A stretch of DNA of 64,000 bases from Mercenaria mercenaria (GCF_021730395.1 NC_069362.1:67721501-67785500), one strand, 5' to 3'; positions 1 through 11,664 are shown, counted from the first letter of the stretch. Translations and numbers: made by a program. The notes: generated by a model from the sequence alone, not told the origin.

Positions 1-787
1 CATTATGTTTGATATCATTGGGTGTTATAGAACTGCGATCTGTAACGTCTCTGCTTGAGTGTTTCCACACTGAAATCTTTCATAGCAGTTATAAGGTGTG
101 TTCTTGTATTTTTTTACAAATACAATTTTTCCTGAGTGTTAACAACATTGATATTCATATGTCCAGTTTCTCCCAGTGTTATTTAATTCATTCTGAAGGA
201 AAGGGCATTTTATTTGTTGCTTTTTCTTTGTTTTTATTCACATTCATAGGTTGATATTAGAATCACAGGATATATTTATTGAAATCTTAAATGGTTTTGT
301 CGCATTAATGACTGATTTTATATATATTTCTTGCACACCGGACTGGTGTTTCCGGTGATTTTACCCATGCCGGCAAAACCCATCTGGCACACCCCATGCC
401 AGATGACTCTGGTGCTGTTAATGACAACAAGTGGTTCATGCACTGATAATATATTGTTCATGTAAAATACGAAAAATGCAGGTACCTTGATAGTTTCTCT
501 CCGTTCCTTATAGTATATTTCTCGATTCAAAACACGTTAGTTTACCGAAAGAACATAACGTTACGCTACAAACGATAAAACTGAAGTGGAACTTTGTTAT
601 TGTGCGTAACGCAAAACATGACGCCACTTCTGCTTACGGACGTTAATTTCCCGCGCTTTGTGTTCATTCTCAACTATAAGAAAGAGTGCTACGTTAGTAT
701 TTCTACCTGTTATTTGTAAAATACGGTAAGCAAGAAAAATAATCTGCCGGAATTAAATGCCAACATGTATACGATATGCAAGAAAAA
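1..787. other. No gene recognised
   Basis: AT-rich sequence with only short frames that lack codon structure or recognisable motifs. No RNA gene or transposon end was identified. Confidence 0.5.
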
Positions 788-939
788 ATATCAGTCATGT
801 GTTTACGAATCGGATAGAAATATCCGTCCCTCGGCCACCTGCGCATGGGCGGTAATTGGGCAAGCCTCATTACGGCCCAATGCGCAGGTGCCCTTGGGAC
901 AGATATTTCTATCCGATACGTAAACACATGACAGATATT
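788..939. repeat. 152-bp near-perfect palindrome (foldback MITE-like)
   Basis: The two halves are reverse complements around about position 863. Both outer arms carry the motif CATGTGTTTACG and, further in, CGGATAGAAATATC, with only scattered mismatches and almost no loop. As single strand it would form one long hairpin. Short foldback MITEs have this form; no clear target duplication was found. The short minus-strand frame across it is a by-product of the palindrome. Confidence 0.8.
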
Positions 940-2439
940 ATTATTCCAGTTAATGAAAAATCCTGTTCATATCACTAAATGTGGGTAAAAGTGTAGTTGG
1001 AAAAAAAAACTTGATACTCTGTTGATATTATTTAAAGACGCATGCCTCTAGAAGAAGTTCAGAATTTCAAATTTTTTTTGAAAGAAAGAACGCAATGCAT
1101 GTTAGATGTCAAAAATTATAACATCAATTTTATTTATGAGTTATTTGTAAGATTTAATTAATTTTTCAGTTTATGTTTATTCTGTTTGAAAATTTTATAA
1201 GGAACAAAAAGATACGTTTACATATAACTAGATCTGTTTTTATAATTTTCATAAAATTTGATAATTACTCCCTTTGAGTAATTTTTTAAGAAGCATGCTA
1301 CAGTGTATTTTCTTTTGATGGCAGTATATTTCACAGACTGAATTTGTGTTTTTTTGAAAAGGCAACATACATAACTTATTGAATCATTTTATTTTTACTT
1401 TGTATTTACATTTACTGACTAACTGGGTTTTGAAAAAAATGGATATAAATCAGGAAATATGGCTCAGGTAGTATGAAGTCAGCCTGATACAGACACAAAT
1501 ACACTCTTTGCTTCGTGGTTTTCTGTTGTTTAAAATAGAAATAAGAAATAAATAAAAACATTTACCAGTACATTATACTTAATGTTTATTGTGTGAGCTC
1601 ATAGTATTTCTGACATCTTAATTTAGTAGAATACTTTAGTTTAGGTAGTTGTATTTAATGTAGGTATGACGGGCACTCTTGTAGCATAGAATCAAACATG
1701 TTTACATGAAACACTGTAGAAACAGATATTTGGGTGGGATGTGTTTTTATAGCATATGCAGTTTTTGAAGATACACAAATTGGTAGTTTTAGCTTCCTGG
1801 TTTAATTTAACAGATAACTTAAAATCACCCAGTCTTAAAATTAGTTCCCCTCTACCAATATGTTTGCTTGAATAATTGGTTATTTCTGACTTTCTTATCA
1901 GTTTACTTATATTTACCAAGTGTTACAAAAAGCAAAACAAGGCCTTTGATTGTATTAAATCAGAAAGCTAAAACTACCACTTTGATCTATACTGCTGCTT
2001 CTTACATGCTTCAAATCAGGTATAACCAAGTCTATTTGTATATTTATGTGACCATTACTGTGGTTTACCTGACTTCCCCAGCCAAATTAAGTAGTTGCTG
2101 GTCACGGTTTTCAAAACACCATTCTAAACCTCAAAAATCTGTTTTTACAAAGTAGTTCACAGTACACCAGTACAAAATAGTTAATAGACTGTTTCATGAT
2201 GTACAATTTATCACTTTTTATCCTTGGCCTTACTGTAGTTTTCCTTGATATATTAGACTTGTTACTTCTTTTATTTATCTTCAGAAATCTTTATTTTCAT
2301 CTTTACACTAGTGTTTAAACATCGAATAAAACCTGTGAAAACCTGATCTATATGTTTTTGTTTTCCCTGTTTGTGCATCCCTGAATTTTTTTTGTTGGGT
2401 GGGGGTGGGGCACTTATAGTTGCTCTTGTCTGTCGATTC
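940..2439. other. No gene recognised
   Basis: AT-rich, low-complexity intergenic sequence. I see no coding exon, RNA gene or repeat boundary that I can support. Confidence 0.5.
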
Positions 2440-2689
2440 GTATACCTGAATTTGTGTCCAGCATATCTCAAAAGGTGTTTGACCCAGTGTCATCAAACCT
2501 CACAGGATTGTTATTCAGCACTGGAAATTGTGCACTTGGTTATTGACCTTGGCTTTGTAAAAAAATGAATAGAAAGGGCCCAAGTTAGTGTCGTATGTAT
2601 CTCAAAAAGTATTTGACCCTAGATTATGAAACATTACAAGAATATTATTCAGCATGTGAAATTATGCGCCTGAACTTTTATTATAGATA

Positions 2690-2810
2690 TCACTCGGCCA
2701 GACCTCTCTTACTGCCCATGAACAGTCTCAATCAAACCGAGTCTGCAGTTTTAACTGTTTGCTTTGTTCTTGGTGCTTCCAAGGGATCTACTTTTCAGAT
2801 TTTAGTCAAA
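2690..2810. repeat. Hairpin repeat, copy H1 (degraded)
   Basis: Contains the conserved core 'aatcaaacc' flanked by CAGTCTC and GAGTCTG, the inner stem of the repeat seen at 47,456 and 48,890. In this copy the stem has one mismatch and the outer stem is not preserved. It continues into 'ttccaagggatct' and rejoins the tandem array. Confidence 0.65.
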
Positions 2811-3118
2811 GTATGCATAAAAGGGCATGAAAGTTTGTTTTACACGTATCTCGAAAAGTATTTAACCTACTCCTAGGGTTATGAAACTTCATAGGTAAGT
2901 TATTCAGCATGAAAAGGTCTGTACTTTAGACTTTATTATTGATGTTTTCAGCCAGACCAGAGTTTAGATTTTTTATGGATTTTTTCAGCCAGACCAGAGT
3001 TATGACCCTTGATTGTCAAAATATGCATAAAGGGCATACAAGTTTGTATTTGCTGAGTGTTATATAACGTGTCAAGTTGCCCACCTGATGTACGATTTAG
3101 GACTTTACTCAACCAGAC

Positions 3119-3327
3119 CTTGGGGCGTTGAATTCTTCATGTGAGGAAGCTATCCAGCTAGCTTATGGAAGGTCGATGGCTCTATCCAGGTGCCCGCTCA
3201 TGATGAAATAAAGCACGAAGGGGCACCTGGGGTCTTCCTCCACCATCAAAGCTGGAAAGTTGCCATATGACTTATAATTGTGTCGGTGTGACGTTAAACC
3301 CAACAACATAAATAAATACTCAACCAG
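3119..3327 (+). mobile_element. 5'-truncated tRNA-type SINE
   Basis: Begins inside the body (GGGGCGTTGAATTCTTC), carries 'ccaggtgcccgctc' and 'cacctggggtcttcctcc', and ends with the tail GTGTGACGTTAAACCCAA followed by an A/T-rich end. The tRNA-like head with Pol III boxes is missing, as expected of incomplete reverse transcription. A related body is found reversed at about 57,085-57,295 and as a relic at 30,385. Bivalve SINE families with tRNA heads (for example RUDI or MetaSINEs) are plausible relatives; the family was not confirmed. Confidence 0.75.
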
Positions 3328-3930
3328 ACCAGAGTTATGGTCCTTGACTTAGTAAAAAAATACACGAAGTGATTAAAAGTTTGTGTTGCATATATCTTAA
3401 AAATATTTCACGTTAAAGCATGAAACCATGAAGACATAGCCAGCATGTGAATTTGTACACCTGAGTTTTTTTATATTTCATTTTGCAAGACCGGAGTTAT
3501 GGCCCTTGATTTAGTCATAAAATAAAAGTTTGTGTCCCATGCATCTCTAAATGTACTTGACCAAGAATTATAAAATATGTGATGATTGTTACATAGCATG
3601 TTAAGTTGTGCACCAGGTCTTATCTTTGAGATTTCACTCTGCTAGGTTAGAGTTATCGTTAAAAATGCACATAAAGCGCTTGAAAGTTTGATTTGCCTAT
3701 ATCTTAAATTTACTTCAACTAGAGTCATGAAACCATTTACAGTGACAGGAGTGGGGGCACTTCTGTGTCCTATGGACACACATTTAGTTTTCTAGTTTTT
3801 TGTCTTGAACACCGATTATGAAGATCCCGGAAGAACGGATCACATTGATCCAAGGAGTGATTAAACTTTGGAATCTTAATGGTGTTCATAATGTCTATAC
3901 CATTGTTTGCTTCTGTAATATGCTCCTTTT

Positions 3931-4887
3931 TAGCTGGACTATATGAAATATATGGAGAGCTATCCTACTCGACCCGTCGTCGGCGTCTTTCCGCGTCCCC
4001 ACCTTGGTTAAAGTTTTTTTACACTTTCTCTTTTTTCAACTTATCTCTGTAATTACTGGATGGATTTGATTCAAACTTGAAATACTTCTTCCTCATCATC
4101 ATCCACATCATCTGACATAAGGGCCGTAACTCTGGCACCAATATTTCATGAATTATCCCCCTTTTCACTTAGATTTTCAGGTTAAAGTTTTGATGCACTT
4201 TCACTCTATCTCTGTTATTACTGAATGGATTTGATTCAAACTTAAAATAGTTGTTCAACATCATCACCCACATCATATGACATAAGGTGCATAACTCTGG
4301 GACCAATTTTTCATGAATTATTTCTCCTTTGTACTTAAAATTTTAGGTTAAAGTTTTGATGCACTTTCACTCTGTCTCTGTTATTACTAAATGGATTTGA
4401 TTCAAACTTATAATAGTTGTTCAACATCATCACCCACACCATATGTCGCAAGGTGCATAACTCTAGCACCAATTTTTCATTAATTATTCCCCCTTTTTAC
4501 TTAGAATTTTAGGTTAAAGTTTTGATGCACTTTCACTCTGTCTCTGTTATTACTGAATGGATTTGATTCAAACTTAAAATAGTTGTTCAACATCATCACC
4601 CACACCATATGACACAAGGTGCATAACTCTGGCCCCAATATTTAATGAATTATGCCCCTTTTTGCTTAGGATATACTTATATAGTGTTTTGATACATTTT
4701 AATTTTACCTCTCTTATTACTTTAAGTTGATATTTTTGACATAGACTCAGGCTATTGTGCAATATCTTCATCCACAATTGGAGTCATTAAACACTCCAGT
4801 GACAGCTCTAGTTTCCTCAGATGTGCCAAGTTTAACTATCCAGCATCGAAATAGTCGAGCACGCTGTCTCCTGTGACAGCTCTTGTT
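3931..4887 (+). mobile_element. Hairpin-ended element with about 170-bp tandem array (pearl/Helentron-like)
   Basis: Starts TAGCTGGACTATATGAAATA, followed by 'gagctatcctactcg' and a CG-rich 'gtcggcgtc' block. It then carries four tandem units of about 170 bp, each with 'tggatttgattcaaactt' and 'cataactctgg'. It ends with a short hairpin (GCTGTC ... GACAGC) followed by TCTTGTT. No coding sequence is present. A 3' hairpin plus conserved end and insertion between T residues resembles non-autonomous Helitron/Helentron elements such as the bivalve 'pearl' group; that assignment is inferred. Confidence 0.7.
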
Positions 4888-5204
4888 CTATGCCTATTTA
4901 ATATTTTTTAAAAAAAAAGACATGATGAAATGACTGTCTCTCCGTTCATCAATATTTTCTGTTCTATACTATAATAGCTACAGCTTTCAAATCTTACAGG
5001 ATGACTAAGCAATACTTGATAAAGATCCCTTTTGTCACAGTTACCTACACATGGAAAATGGTTTCTGGGCTGAAAGTCATAACAGCTACAGCTTTCAAAC
5101 CATTCTGTGACCAAGTACCAAGTACAGAAAGAGCTTAATTGATTTTGGGTACAGTGGCTCAATGGTCAAGGTAACCAGGACCGGACTTAACTTCTGGTAC
5201 TTTT

Positions 5205-5760
5205 TAGCTCAGTACGTCAAGCACAAAGTGCTAAGTGATCAGGTTGAGCTATTGTGATACCCCTTTGTCCGGCGTCCGTTATGTGCCGTCCGTCGTAAAC
5301 AACTGTACTATTTAGTACTCTATAGAGGTAACAGTCTTGCCGAATCTTAATGAAACTTGATCAGAATATTTGTCTCTATGAAGACTTAGTATTACAGATT
5401 TTGAAACTGGATCATCTGGATTCAATAACTAGGTCATTAGGTCAAATTTTAGACAAAAAGAACCGACTCTACAGGGTATGTTTTTTCCCGATCTTCATAA
5501 ATCTTTGTCAAAGTGTGAAATCTATGTTAGTTTCGAAATCGATTTATCTGAGATAAAAAACTAGGTCACTAGGTCAAATAATTAAAAAAAAAATTGTTAA
5601 CATTCTAGACACCAAATTTTCTACCCAATCTTCTTAAAATTTTGTCAGAATGTTTGTCACTTTAAAGCCAAGGTCATATTTTACAAAAACCTTGTAAACT
5701 TTCTACATCCCATATTGTCTTGACAATGTTTGTTTCTAGGTCAATATTCAAACCGGATCC
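5205..5760 (+). repeat. Dispersed element with degenerate 'ctaggtca' tandem units
   Basis: Begins TAGCTCAGTACGTCAAGC, with an imperfect hairpin around 'agcacaaagtgct', then 'ccggcgtccgtta'. It continues with units carrying 'cttaatgaaacttgatcagaat' split by 'aactaggtcattaggtcaaat'. A second copy of the same design lies near 44,499-44,730. It is probably another non-autonomous member of the hairpin/tandem-repeat class; the 3' end is not clear. Confidence 0.55.
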
Positions 5761-5954
5761 GGTGTTTGATAAGTTTTTAAGTGGGTCATCTGGCATCTAA
5801 TATTAGGTATAGCTAAACCTTATTAAGTATCCTAAGCCACAATTTTCTGTCTTATGTTACATTTTTCGGCGAATGCCGTACTCACTAAGAGTGAACTTGT
5901 GACCTGGACCGACCCATGCCACGTGACCGGAGTTTGCAAATCGGACTACTTGAT

Positions 5955-7330
5955 AATGCATCAAAATTGCTCTAACATGTATATCTTGTAAACTTTTAGA
6001 GCACATCGTATCATCCAACCTTTCTGCTCATTTTAATAAACATATCATCTTATACGACTTGCAGCACGGTTTTCGAGAACGCCGCTCTTGTGAGACTCAG
6101 CTTCTGCAGCTTGTGGACCAACTAGCCAGAAACCTCATCTTTGGACAACAAACCGACTTGATTCTCCTTGACTTTAGTAAAGCATTCGATAAAGTTTCTC
6201 ACCTCAAACTTCTCTTTAAACTTCAGGAACATGGTGTTAACACCGCCACCATCAGTTGGATCCATTCTATTCTCATAGGCAGAACTCAGCAAGTCGTCTT
6301 GGGTGGAGAATCATCAAATCAAAACCCGGTTACATCAGGGGTCCCCAAGGTTCAGTACTTGGTCCTCTTCTCTTTCTTCTTTATATAAATGATTTTCCTG
6401 AATCTCTTTCTTCACAGGTCCGTCTGTTTGCTGATGACACTGCCGTTTACCTTGTGATCAACAACAAGCAAGACTGTTCCATTCTCTAACAGGATCTAGA
6501 TAAACTTGTGTTGCGGGAGAATGCTTAGGAGATGGAGTTCAATCCAAGCAAGTGTGTTGTCATTCATATATCTAAAAGTACCAAATACAAAACCAATTTC
6601 AATTACATCTTATATGGCCAAATATTAGAATCAGTACCCAGTGCAAAATATCTTGGAGTCAATATATTTGAAGACCTTTCATGGAATAAACACATAGAGC
6701 AAATAACATCCAATGCAAACAAAACATTAGGATTTTTACGTAGAAACATCCAGACACCAAACCAACATATTAAGGAAACAGCCTATAAGACCATGGTGAG
6801 ACCGCAATTAGAGTATGCCTCTAGAGTCTGGAGCCCCCACACAGATACCAACATTGATAAATTAGAAAAAGTTCAGAAAAGATCAGTTAGATGGGTTAAA
6901 AATAATTATTCTACCTATGACAGTGTCACTAGCATGCGGAACGAGTTGGGTTGGCAGACTTAATTTACAGGACAGACGCGACCTAGCCCGACTGATCATG
7001 TTTTACAAGATCATGTATGGTTTAGTTGCGGTACCAGTTCCATCTTATTTAGAAAGGCCTGTGAGAATGTCCCGGAATATGCACGAACTCTCCTTCCGTC
7101 AAGTCCATACTGAAGCAAATTACTTCAAATACCCCTTCTTCCCTTATGCTGTCGTGTTGTGGAACCACCTGCCTTCTCAAACTGTATTCCAGCCTGGCCT
7201 TGAGGGGTTCAAACGATGTCTTGACCCCTCGGTCCTCTCTTACCGCCCTGAACTCACAAAGGGGAGTCCAGCCGTATACATAGATAGATAAAATGAAAGA
7301 TTTATGCAACACTCTGCCTGATTAGAAGAG
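5955..7330 (+). mobile_element. LINE relic: reverse transcriptase of the Jockey superfamily
   Basis: A 5'-truncated ORF2 fragment. In order: RT motif A with LILLDFSKAFDKVSH (about 6,155-6,200); motif B around VTSGVP and [14 protein letters not shown]; the catalytic FADD in [10 protein letters not shown] (about 6,420-6,450); then YLGVNIFEDLSWNKHI and the C-terminal region to the stop at 7,289-7,291. The reading frame changes near 6,345, meets an in-frame stop at 6,487-6,489, and shifts again near 6,930, so the copy is dead. No endonuclease is present. The motifs fit CR1/jockey-type elements; the exact clade is uncertain. Confidence 0.85.
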
Positions 7331-7439
7331 AGTGAATATTTTTAATATGTCTGCAAGCCAGTAAAATTTATACGATTATTTAAGTCTCAATGCAAAAATT
7401 GTCAGCCAAGAATCCACTATGCCCTAAAAGCCGTGACAC

Positions 7440-8200
7440 TTCCATCATTTCTAACTAGCTTATAATCTTATGCCAGCTCGAAATTGAAATTCAGCTTCAT
7501 AACTTGCCGAATTTCGATCCCAAGCTATAGCCCTAAAAATTGAAATTCAAAGTTTCAAAAAGTCTAATTTCAAAGTAGCATTTAATTGCAACCCAGCGCA
7601 ATGATCGAAATACATGATATTCAAAAAGCCGAATTTCGACCTGGTAATGAATTAACAGCCTGTTCAGAGACTGATCCTGAAAAAAGTTTAAACTAGCATT
7701 GAGTGTCGAGCCAGCTCGACATTTGAAAAGCTACATTTCAAAGAAACACTGAAACTGGGATCTGCATAAGATCATAATTCAAAGTTAAAAAGCCTTGTCG
7801 AAATTCAAGATTTTAAGAAGCTAAATATATCAATCCTGGTATAATATTTCAAGCCTGCTTGAATTTTCAAAACAATCGAATTAAAAGCTAGAATTTAATG
7901 TGAAACTAACTTTTGAAACAGTTGAATTTCGATCTTGCATTGAATTTGATTTCGAGCCCGCTCGACGTTACGGAAATCAAGCACTGTATGACGAACCAGC
8001 TCGAATATCAAAATTCAAGTAGGCCTATCGGGCAAGTAATGAATTTAGTGCCGGTTCGAAGATCGCATTTCAAATGTTCAAAACGCCGATTTACTAGAAA
8101 TTCATGCTAGCTCGAAATATTTGAATTTCGATCTTCCAATTGGTCCGATTTCAATTTTACCTCGGAATTCTGTATTTTCTTTTGATTTTGGTGTGCTCGA
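7440..8200. repeat. Degenerate array of GAATTTCGATC / CAGCTCGA motifs
   Basis: Two short motifs recur at irregular 90-200 bp spacing: GAATTTCGAT or near variants at about 7,508, 7,631, 7,924 and 8,121, and CAGCTCGA or variants at about 7,472, 7,713, 7,957, 7,992 and 8,107. Runs of 'aaattcaaa' lie between them. It directly follows the LINE relic and is non-coding. It looks like a decayed satellite-type array. Confidence 0.55.
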
Positions 8201-9417
8201 AATTCAATGTACATTTGTATGGATATGATAAGAACGAAAGATAACGTCAGGAATTTGCTAACCAAACATGGACAGAGCAGGATAATGTTGTTGATTGATT
8301 TTCCGAGAGATAAGAACAGACACGGATTTGAGAGAGTTAATCCAGTCAAAATAGAACGTGAAAATGACGTGCTCTTTAGGCTTAGAGCACAAATTCGAAA
8401 TTATAGTAAACGCGATACCAGCACTGGACTTTGGCCTACTTCAGTGTGTAAAGGAATGTGAAATGTAGATGTGAATCAATGTACTAAGAAACAATATATA
8501 TAGTAGAAACAACATTATATATTTTTGATATATTTAAATATGACAAACATGTGTATAATAAGCCTACATAAAAATCAAGAGGGCGCAACCCGAGTCAGTT
8601 ATTCTATGCGGCGTGTAAACAGATGGTTCTTCTATATAACATTTCCATTCCAGTAGGGAAGCACTGTTTCTTGCCACACATATGGCGCCAAATAGTAGAC
8701 AAGACGTCAACGAGACCGTATTTTAATTATATAGGCATGCATGGCGAGAAGTTTACACGTCCCATACAATACTTTAGGTGAATTATTCTGCGTTCAACCG
8801 TCCAGTTATATAATTTCAATTTTGAAACGTCTTTTACATCAAATTGTTGAACAAGTAGTGCATGTATATAGCATATTTCTCAGTGCCTTTTTTGACGTCA
8901 ATATTGCAGTGTTTTCATAAAAATAAACGGGATTTTAACAGTTGTTCAATAGAAACAGAATGTTGATTAAAAAACCACATATGATGTCTTTCCTTGGTAT
9001 CGTGGAGTTCAACAGTCAATAACTGTTGATTTCAAGTTAATCAGTACAATAGTGCCCCGCTTATGCCTAGCGAGCGTGAGAGATGTTGCAACCCGACGAA
9101 ACAAGTCTGACATAGCTTTCTTTGGTTATATATATTATTTACTACCAGTTTATGAAATACAAATATCTATCTAGACACAAAATGACAGGCATTTTTTCAA
9201 ACGTTTGCCCGTATTGTTACTTGTGAATGAACATATAGATACAGCTTTAAGAGTCTCAAATATAAGTGAAGAATGTTGTCTGAGCCAATCACTGTCGACA
9301 TAAACTTGTTAATTTTTAAAAGCGTTATTCGGACAATTTTATATCCTAAAACTACAAGCAATTATATAGCAAGAAGACGTCACACATTTGTTTTTTTTTC
9401 TCCTTGTGTTCGTAAAC
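8201..9417. other. Intergenic, TRIM 3' flank; no gene recognised
   Basis: AT-rich sequence downstream of the TRIM stop codon (the gene runs leftward). Short frames here show no domain. No AATAAA hexamer is obvious close to the stop, so the 3' end of the transcript is not fixed. Confidence 0.5.
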
Positions 9418-11172
9418 TTATTCAGAACTATATCTCCATATGTTGATCCTACGGTTTTCGTCCACGGTCCACAAACGCCCTTTTGGGCATACAGCCATAG
9501 CAACGATATGTTCCGCAAGAAAATCTGTAGTAAATCTATGAACAAGTTTCAGATTTTCGTCAAGCACGTGAATACCTTCTGACGTTTCCACCAAAATGGA
9601 ACCTGTATTGTCGCAAAAAACGTTAGCACAAACAAAATCCTTCCGACCCATGTATTCGTATTTTGGCTTTCCGTTCGGTCCAACACAGACAATTTTGTTT
9701 TGGGCGAAATCGGACACTATGAGATCACCGCTGTAGCTCATGGAAATCTTTCCAGGAAAGGTAAAAAGTGGGCATCCATCGAAAAACTCAATTGTACGCT
9801 TGACAGAACCTTCATTTGACAGTACGATAACTCTGTTTACACTATATGGTCTGATTTCTTTTAAATCCGTTGATTCGACGCTGCAAACAAACAGCTCATC
9901 TTTGTAACTCGCTATCCCCATTGGGTTTCTAACACCAGAAAGTTGATAAACATTATGTTCATTTTCCAAGACACAGATCATGTTTTCTTTTGGCATTGTA
10001 ACGGCTAACGTGCCGTTAGAAAAACTGGTCATAGAGTTTATTTGTCCTGGTATTTGAAAAGATACTAATAGATTTCCGTCTGCCCTTATCTTCCTCATCA
10101 TGGTATTCTTATCCGATTCTCTCTTACTTCTGATCGCAAACCAGGCATCTGTGTCACTAACTGGTAAGATACTCTTCACATACCTTGTTTTGTCTTTCAA
10201 CACTGAATCTAGTGTTGTAACATGTTCTAAGTAATCTTTAATTGCACTTCGGCATTTCCTCATCATGACTTTTCCAATTGTAAATTCGATTTGAGTATCT
10301 AGGGCTACGTCTGACATCTGGACGACCATTCCGGGAAATAAACGATCTATATTAATGCTTGTTCTCATGCCCTCCGCTGTCATACGGTCCACCTTTTCTC
10401 TTACTTCAGATATAGCTTGAAGAAGTAAGATGGGATCGTGTGATTCCATCGTTCGTGCTAATGACGCGGTGATCTTTTGTAACTTGTCTTCGACAGTTTT
10501 TGTCTCTTTCAAAGAGCAAGTTATATTATTACTGGCAGCCTTTGTCAAATCAATCAAACTTCTTAAAGCTTCTTCGGCCTTACGTGTTATTCTTTCTTCA
10601 AGAACTGTTTTTCTATTGATGATATCGTCCTTTATCCTTGTCCTTTCATTTTCAACAGTTTCCAGTTTGACATTTAAGTCGATCTGATACTTATGTGCTT
10701 GTTCGGTCTTTGCCTTTATTACTGAAAGTAATTCACCGGCTTCGTCAAGAAGCTGATTGGCCTTTGCTACAAGTTTCACAGAATTATGACCATCGTGTAA
10801 TTCTATCTTACAGTCTCGGCAGCATGGGAGTTTACATTCCTCACAATACAAGCTTAACATCTCCTGATTGTGTGTTGCACAAAATCCACTCTTTAAATCA
10901 GCTAGCGAAATCTTCAACTCTTCTTTCTTTGGTATCTCTTGTGCAGCTTTTGTCGCTTCAATTATATAAAAGTTGGACTGAAATCCGTCAACGCCATTTT
11001 TAGGATTTCCGATGACAGCGCGACACACGGGACAACTGAATTTTCCATTTTTCAAGACACGTTCCACATGCGCCCATAGACAATCCCGACAGAATGTATG
11101 AAAACATGGAAGTATTTTTGGATCACAAAAGTCCTCAAAACAAATGCTACATATATGGATACTCTCCATCAT
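9418..11172 (-). CDS. TRIM-family protein: RING, B-box 2, coiled coil, beta-propeller-like C-terminus
   Basis: Intronless frame of 584 residues. The open frame extends 11 codons further, to a TTG at 11,205, but the first ATG pair is at 11,172 and 11,169, just before the RING, so 11,172 is chosen. Numbering from 11,172, the RING C3HC4 ligands are C8, C11, C23, H25, C28, C31, C47 and C50; B-box 2 ligands are C98, H101, C110, C113, C118, C121, H126 and H129. A long charged helical region (about 140-290) is the coiled coil. The C-terminal 250 residues have recurrent short strands like the NHL/six-bladed propeller part of invertebrate TRIM2/56/71-like proteins. RING proteins of this type are E3 ubiquitin ligases; the substrate is unknown. 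All metal ligands are intact, so it is probably functional. Single-exon TRIMs are strongly expanded in bivalves. Confidence 0.92.
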   Translation of the reverse strand: MMESIHICSICFEDFCDPKILPCFHTFCRDCLWAHVERVLKNGKFSCPVCRAVIGNPKNGVDGFQSNFYIIEATKAAQEIPKKEELKISLADLKSGFCATHNQEMLSLYCEECKLPCCRDCKIELHDGHNSVKLVAKANQLLDEAGELLSVIKAKTEQAHKYQIDLNVKLETVENERTRIKDDIINRKTVLEERITRKAEEALRSLIDLTKAASNNITCSLKETKTVEDKLQKITASLARTMESHDPILLLQAISEVREKVDRMTAEGMRTSINIDRLFPGMVVQMSDVALDTQIEFTIGKVMMRKCRSAIKDYLEHVTTLDSVLKDKTRYVKSILPVSDTDAWFAIRSKRESDKNTMMRKIRADGNLLVSFQIPGQINSMTSFSNGTLAVTMPKENMICVLENEHNVYQLSGVRNPMGIASYKDELFVCSVESTDLKEIRPYSVNRVIVLSNEGSVKRTIEFFDGCPLFTFPGKISMSYSGDLIVSDFAQNKIVCVGPNGKPKYEYMGRKDFVCANVFCDNTGSILVETSEGIHVLDENLKLVHRFTTDFLAEHIVAMAVCPKGRLWTVDENRRINIWRYSSE

Positions 11173-11389
11173 TGTTTCCTTGTATGAACTTATACGTAAA
11201 TACAATGTCTTATGATATAAATGTATTATACATGGTTATCAATTATGCTGATAATATGTAACAGTCATGCTGATATTGAATTATTTTATCTTTATAAAGA
11301 TAAAGAGCATGTACATCCGCATGACTGGTACGTTATCTGACACAGTATCCAAATATATATACACAGAAAGTGCAGCTTTTTCCCCTTCA
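11173..11389 (-). promoter_or_regulatory. Immediate upstream region of the TRIM gene
   Basis: About 215 bp of AT-rich sequence between the TRIM start and the SINE at 11,390. A TATA-like stretch (TATAATACATTTATATC, read on the minus strand, around 11,220) lies roughly 50 bp before the chosen ATG. No transcription start can be fixed, and a 5' UTR intron is not excluded. Confidence 0.3.
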
Positions 11390-11664
11390 ACTGGGTTTCA
11401 CGCCATTTTTTTTCAACAGTATTTCAGTTATGAAACAGCGGATAGTTAACCTAAGCAGTGTTCCTGGATTCTGTACCAGTACAAACCTGTTCTCCGCAAG
11501 TAACTAACGACTTCCCCACAAGAATTAGAGGTGGAGGACGAATGACTTCAGACACAATTTTTTTTATATAAAATTGCCACGGAGAATATCATACCCGTCT
11601 GTGAATCGGACAACCCCATAATCAATAGATCTGCGTTCTCCCTATCTAGTTAAGGAGGCGGGCT
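11390..11664 (-). mobile_element. tRNA-type SINE, near full length
   Basis: On the minus strand it starts with a decayed tRNA-like head (GCCCGCCTCCTTAACTAGAT ... , 11,664 leftward), continues through 'cctccacctctaattcttgtgggga', 'ggagaacaggtttgtactggta' and 'aatccaggaacactg', and ends with 'ggcgtgaaacccag'. A truncated copy of the same family lies at 36,822-36,985. The GGCG..AAACCC tail resembles the ends of the other SINEs here, which suggests a shared 3' end recognised by one partner LINE. Confidence 0.75.

Larger units (their letters stand above)
2440..3740. repeat. Degenerate tandem array, about 140-150 bp unit
   Basis: About seven diverged copies of one unit can be followed. Each has a block like 'tatctcaaaa.gtatttgacc', then 'atgaaac', 'ttattcagcatgtgaa', 'cagaccagagttatg' and 'cataaagggcatgaaagttt'. 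The array is interrupted by a hairpin repeat (about 2,690-2,810) and a SINE (3,119-3,327). The units are much more decayed than the arrays near 4 kb and 26 kb, so it is probably an older relative of the tandem-repeat elements found elsewhere in the window. Confidence 0.7.

Noticed and set aside
703-927. 74-codon minus-strand frame
   Set aside because: It spans the palindrome and has no independent support.
11173-11205. N-terminal extension of the TRIM frame from a TTG codon
   Set aside because: Eukaryotic initiation at TTG is unlikely, and two ATGs lie directly before the RING domain.
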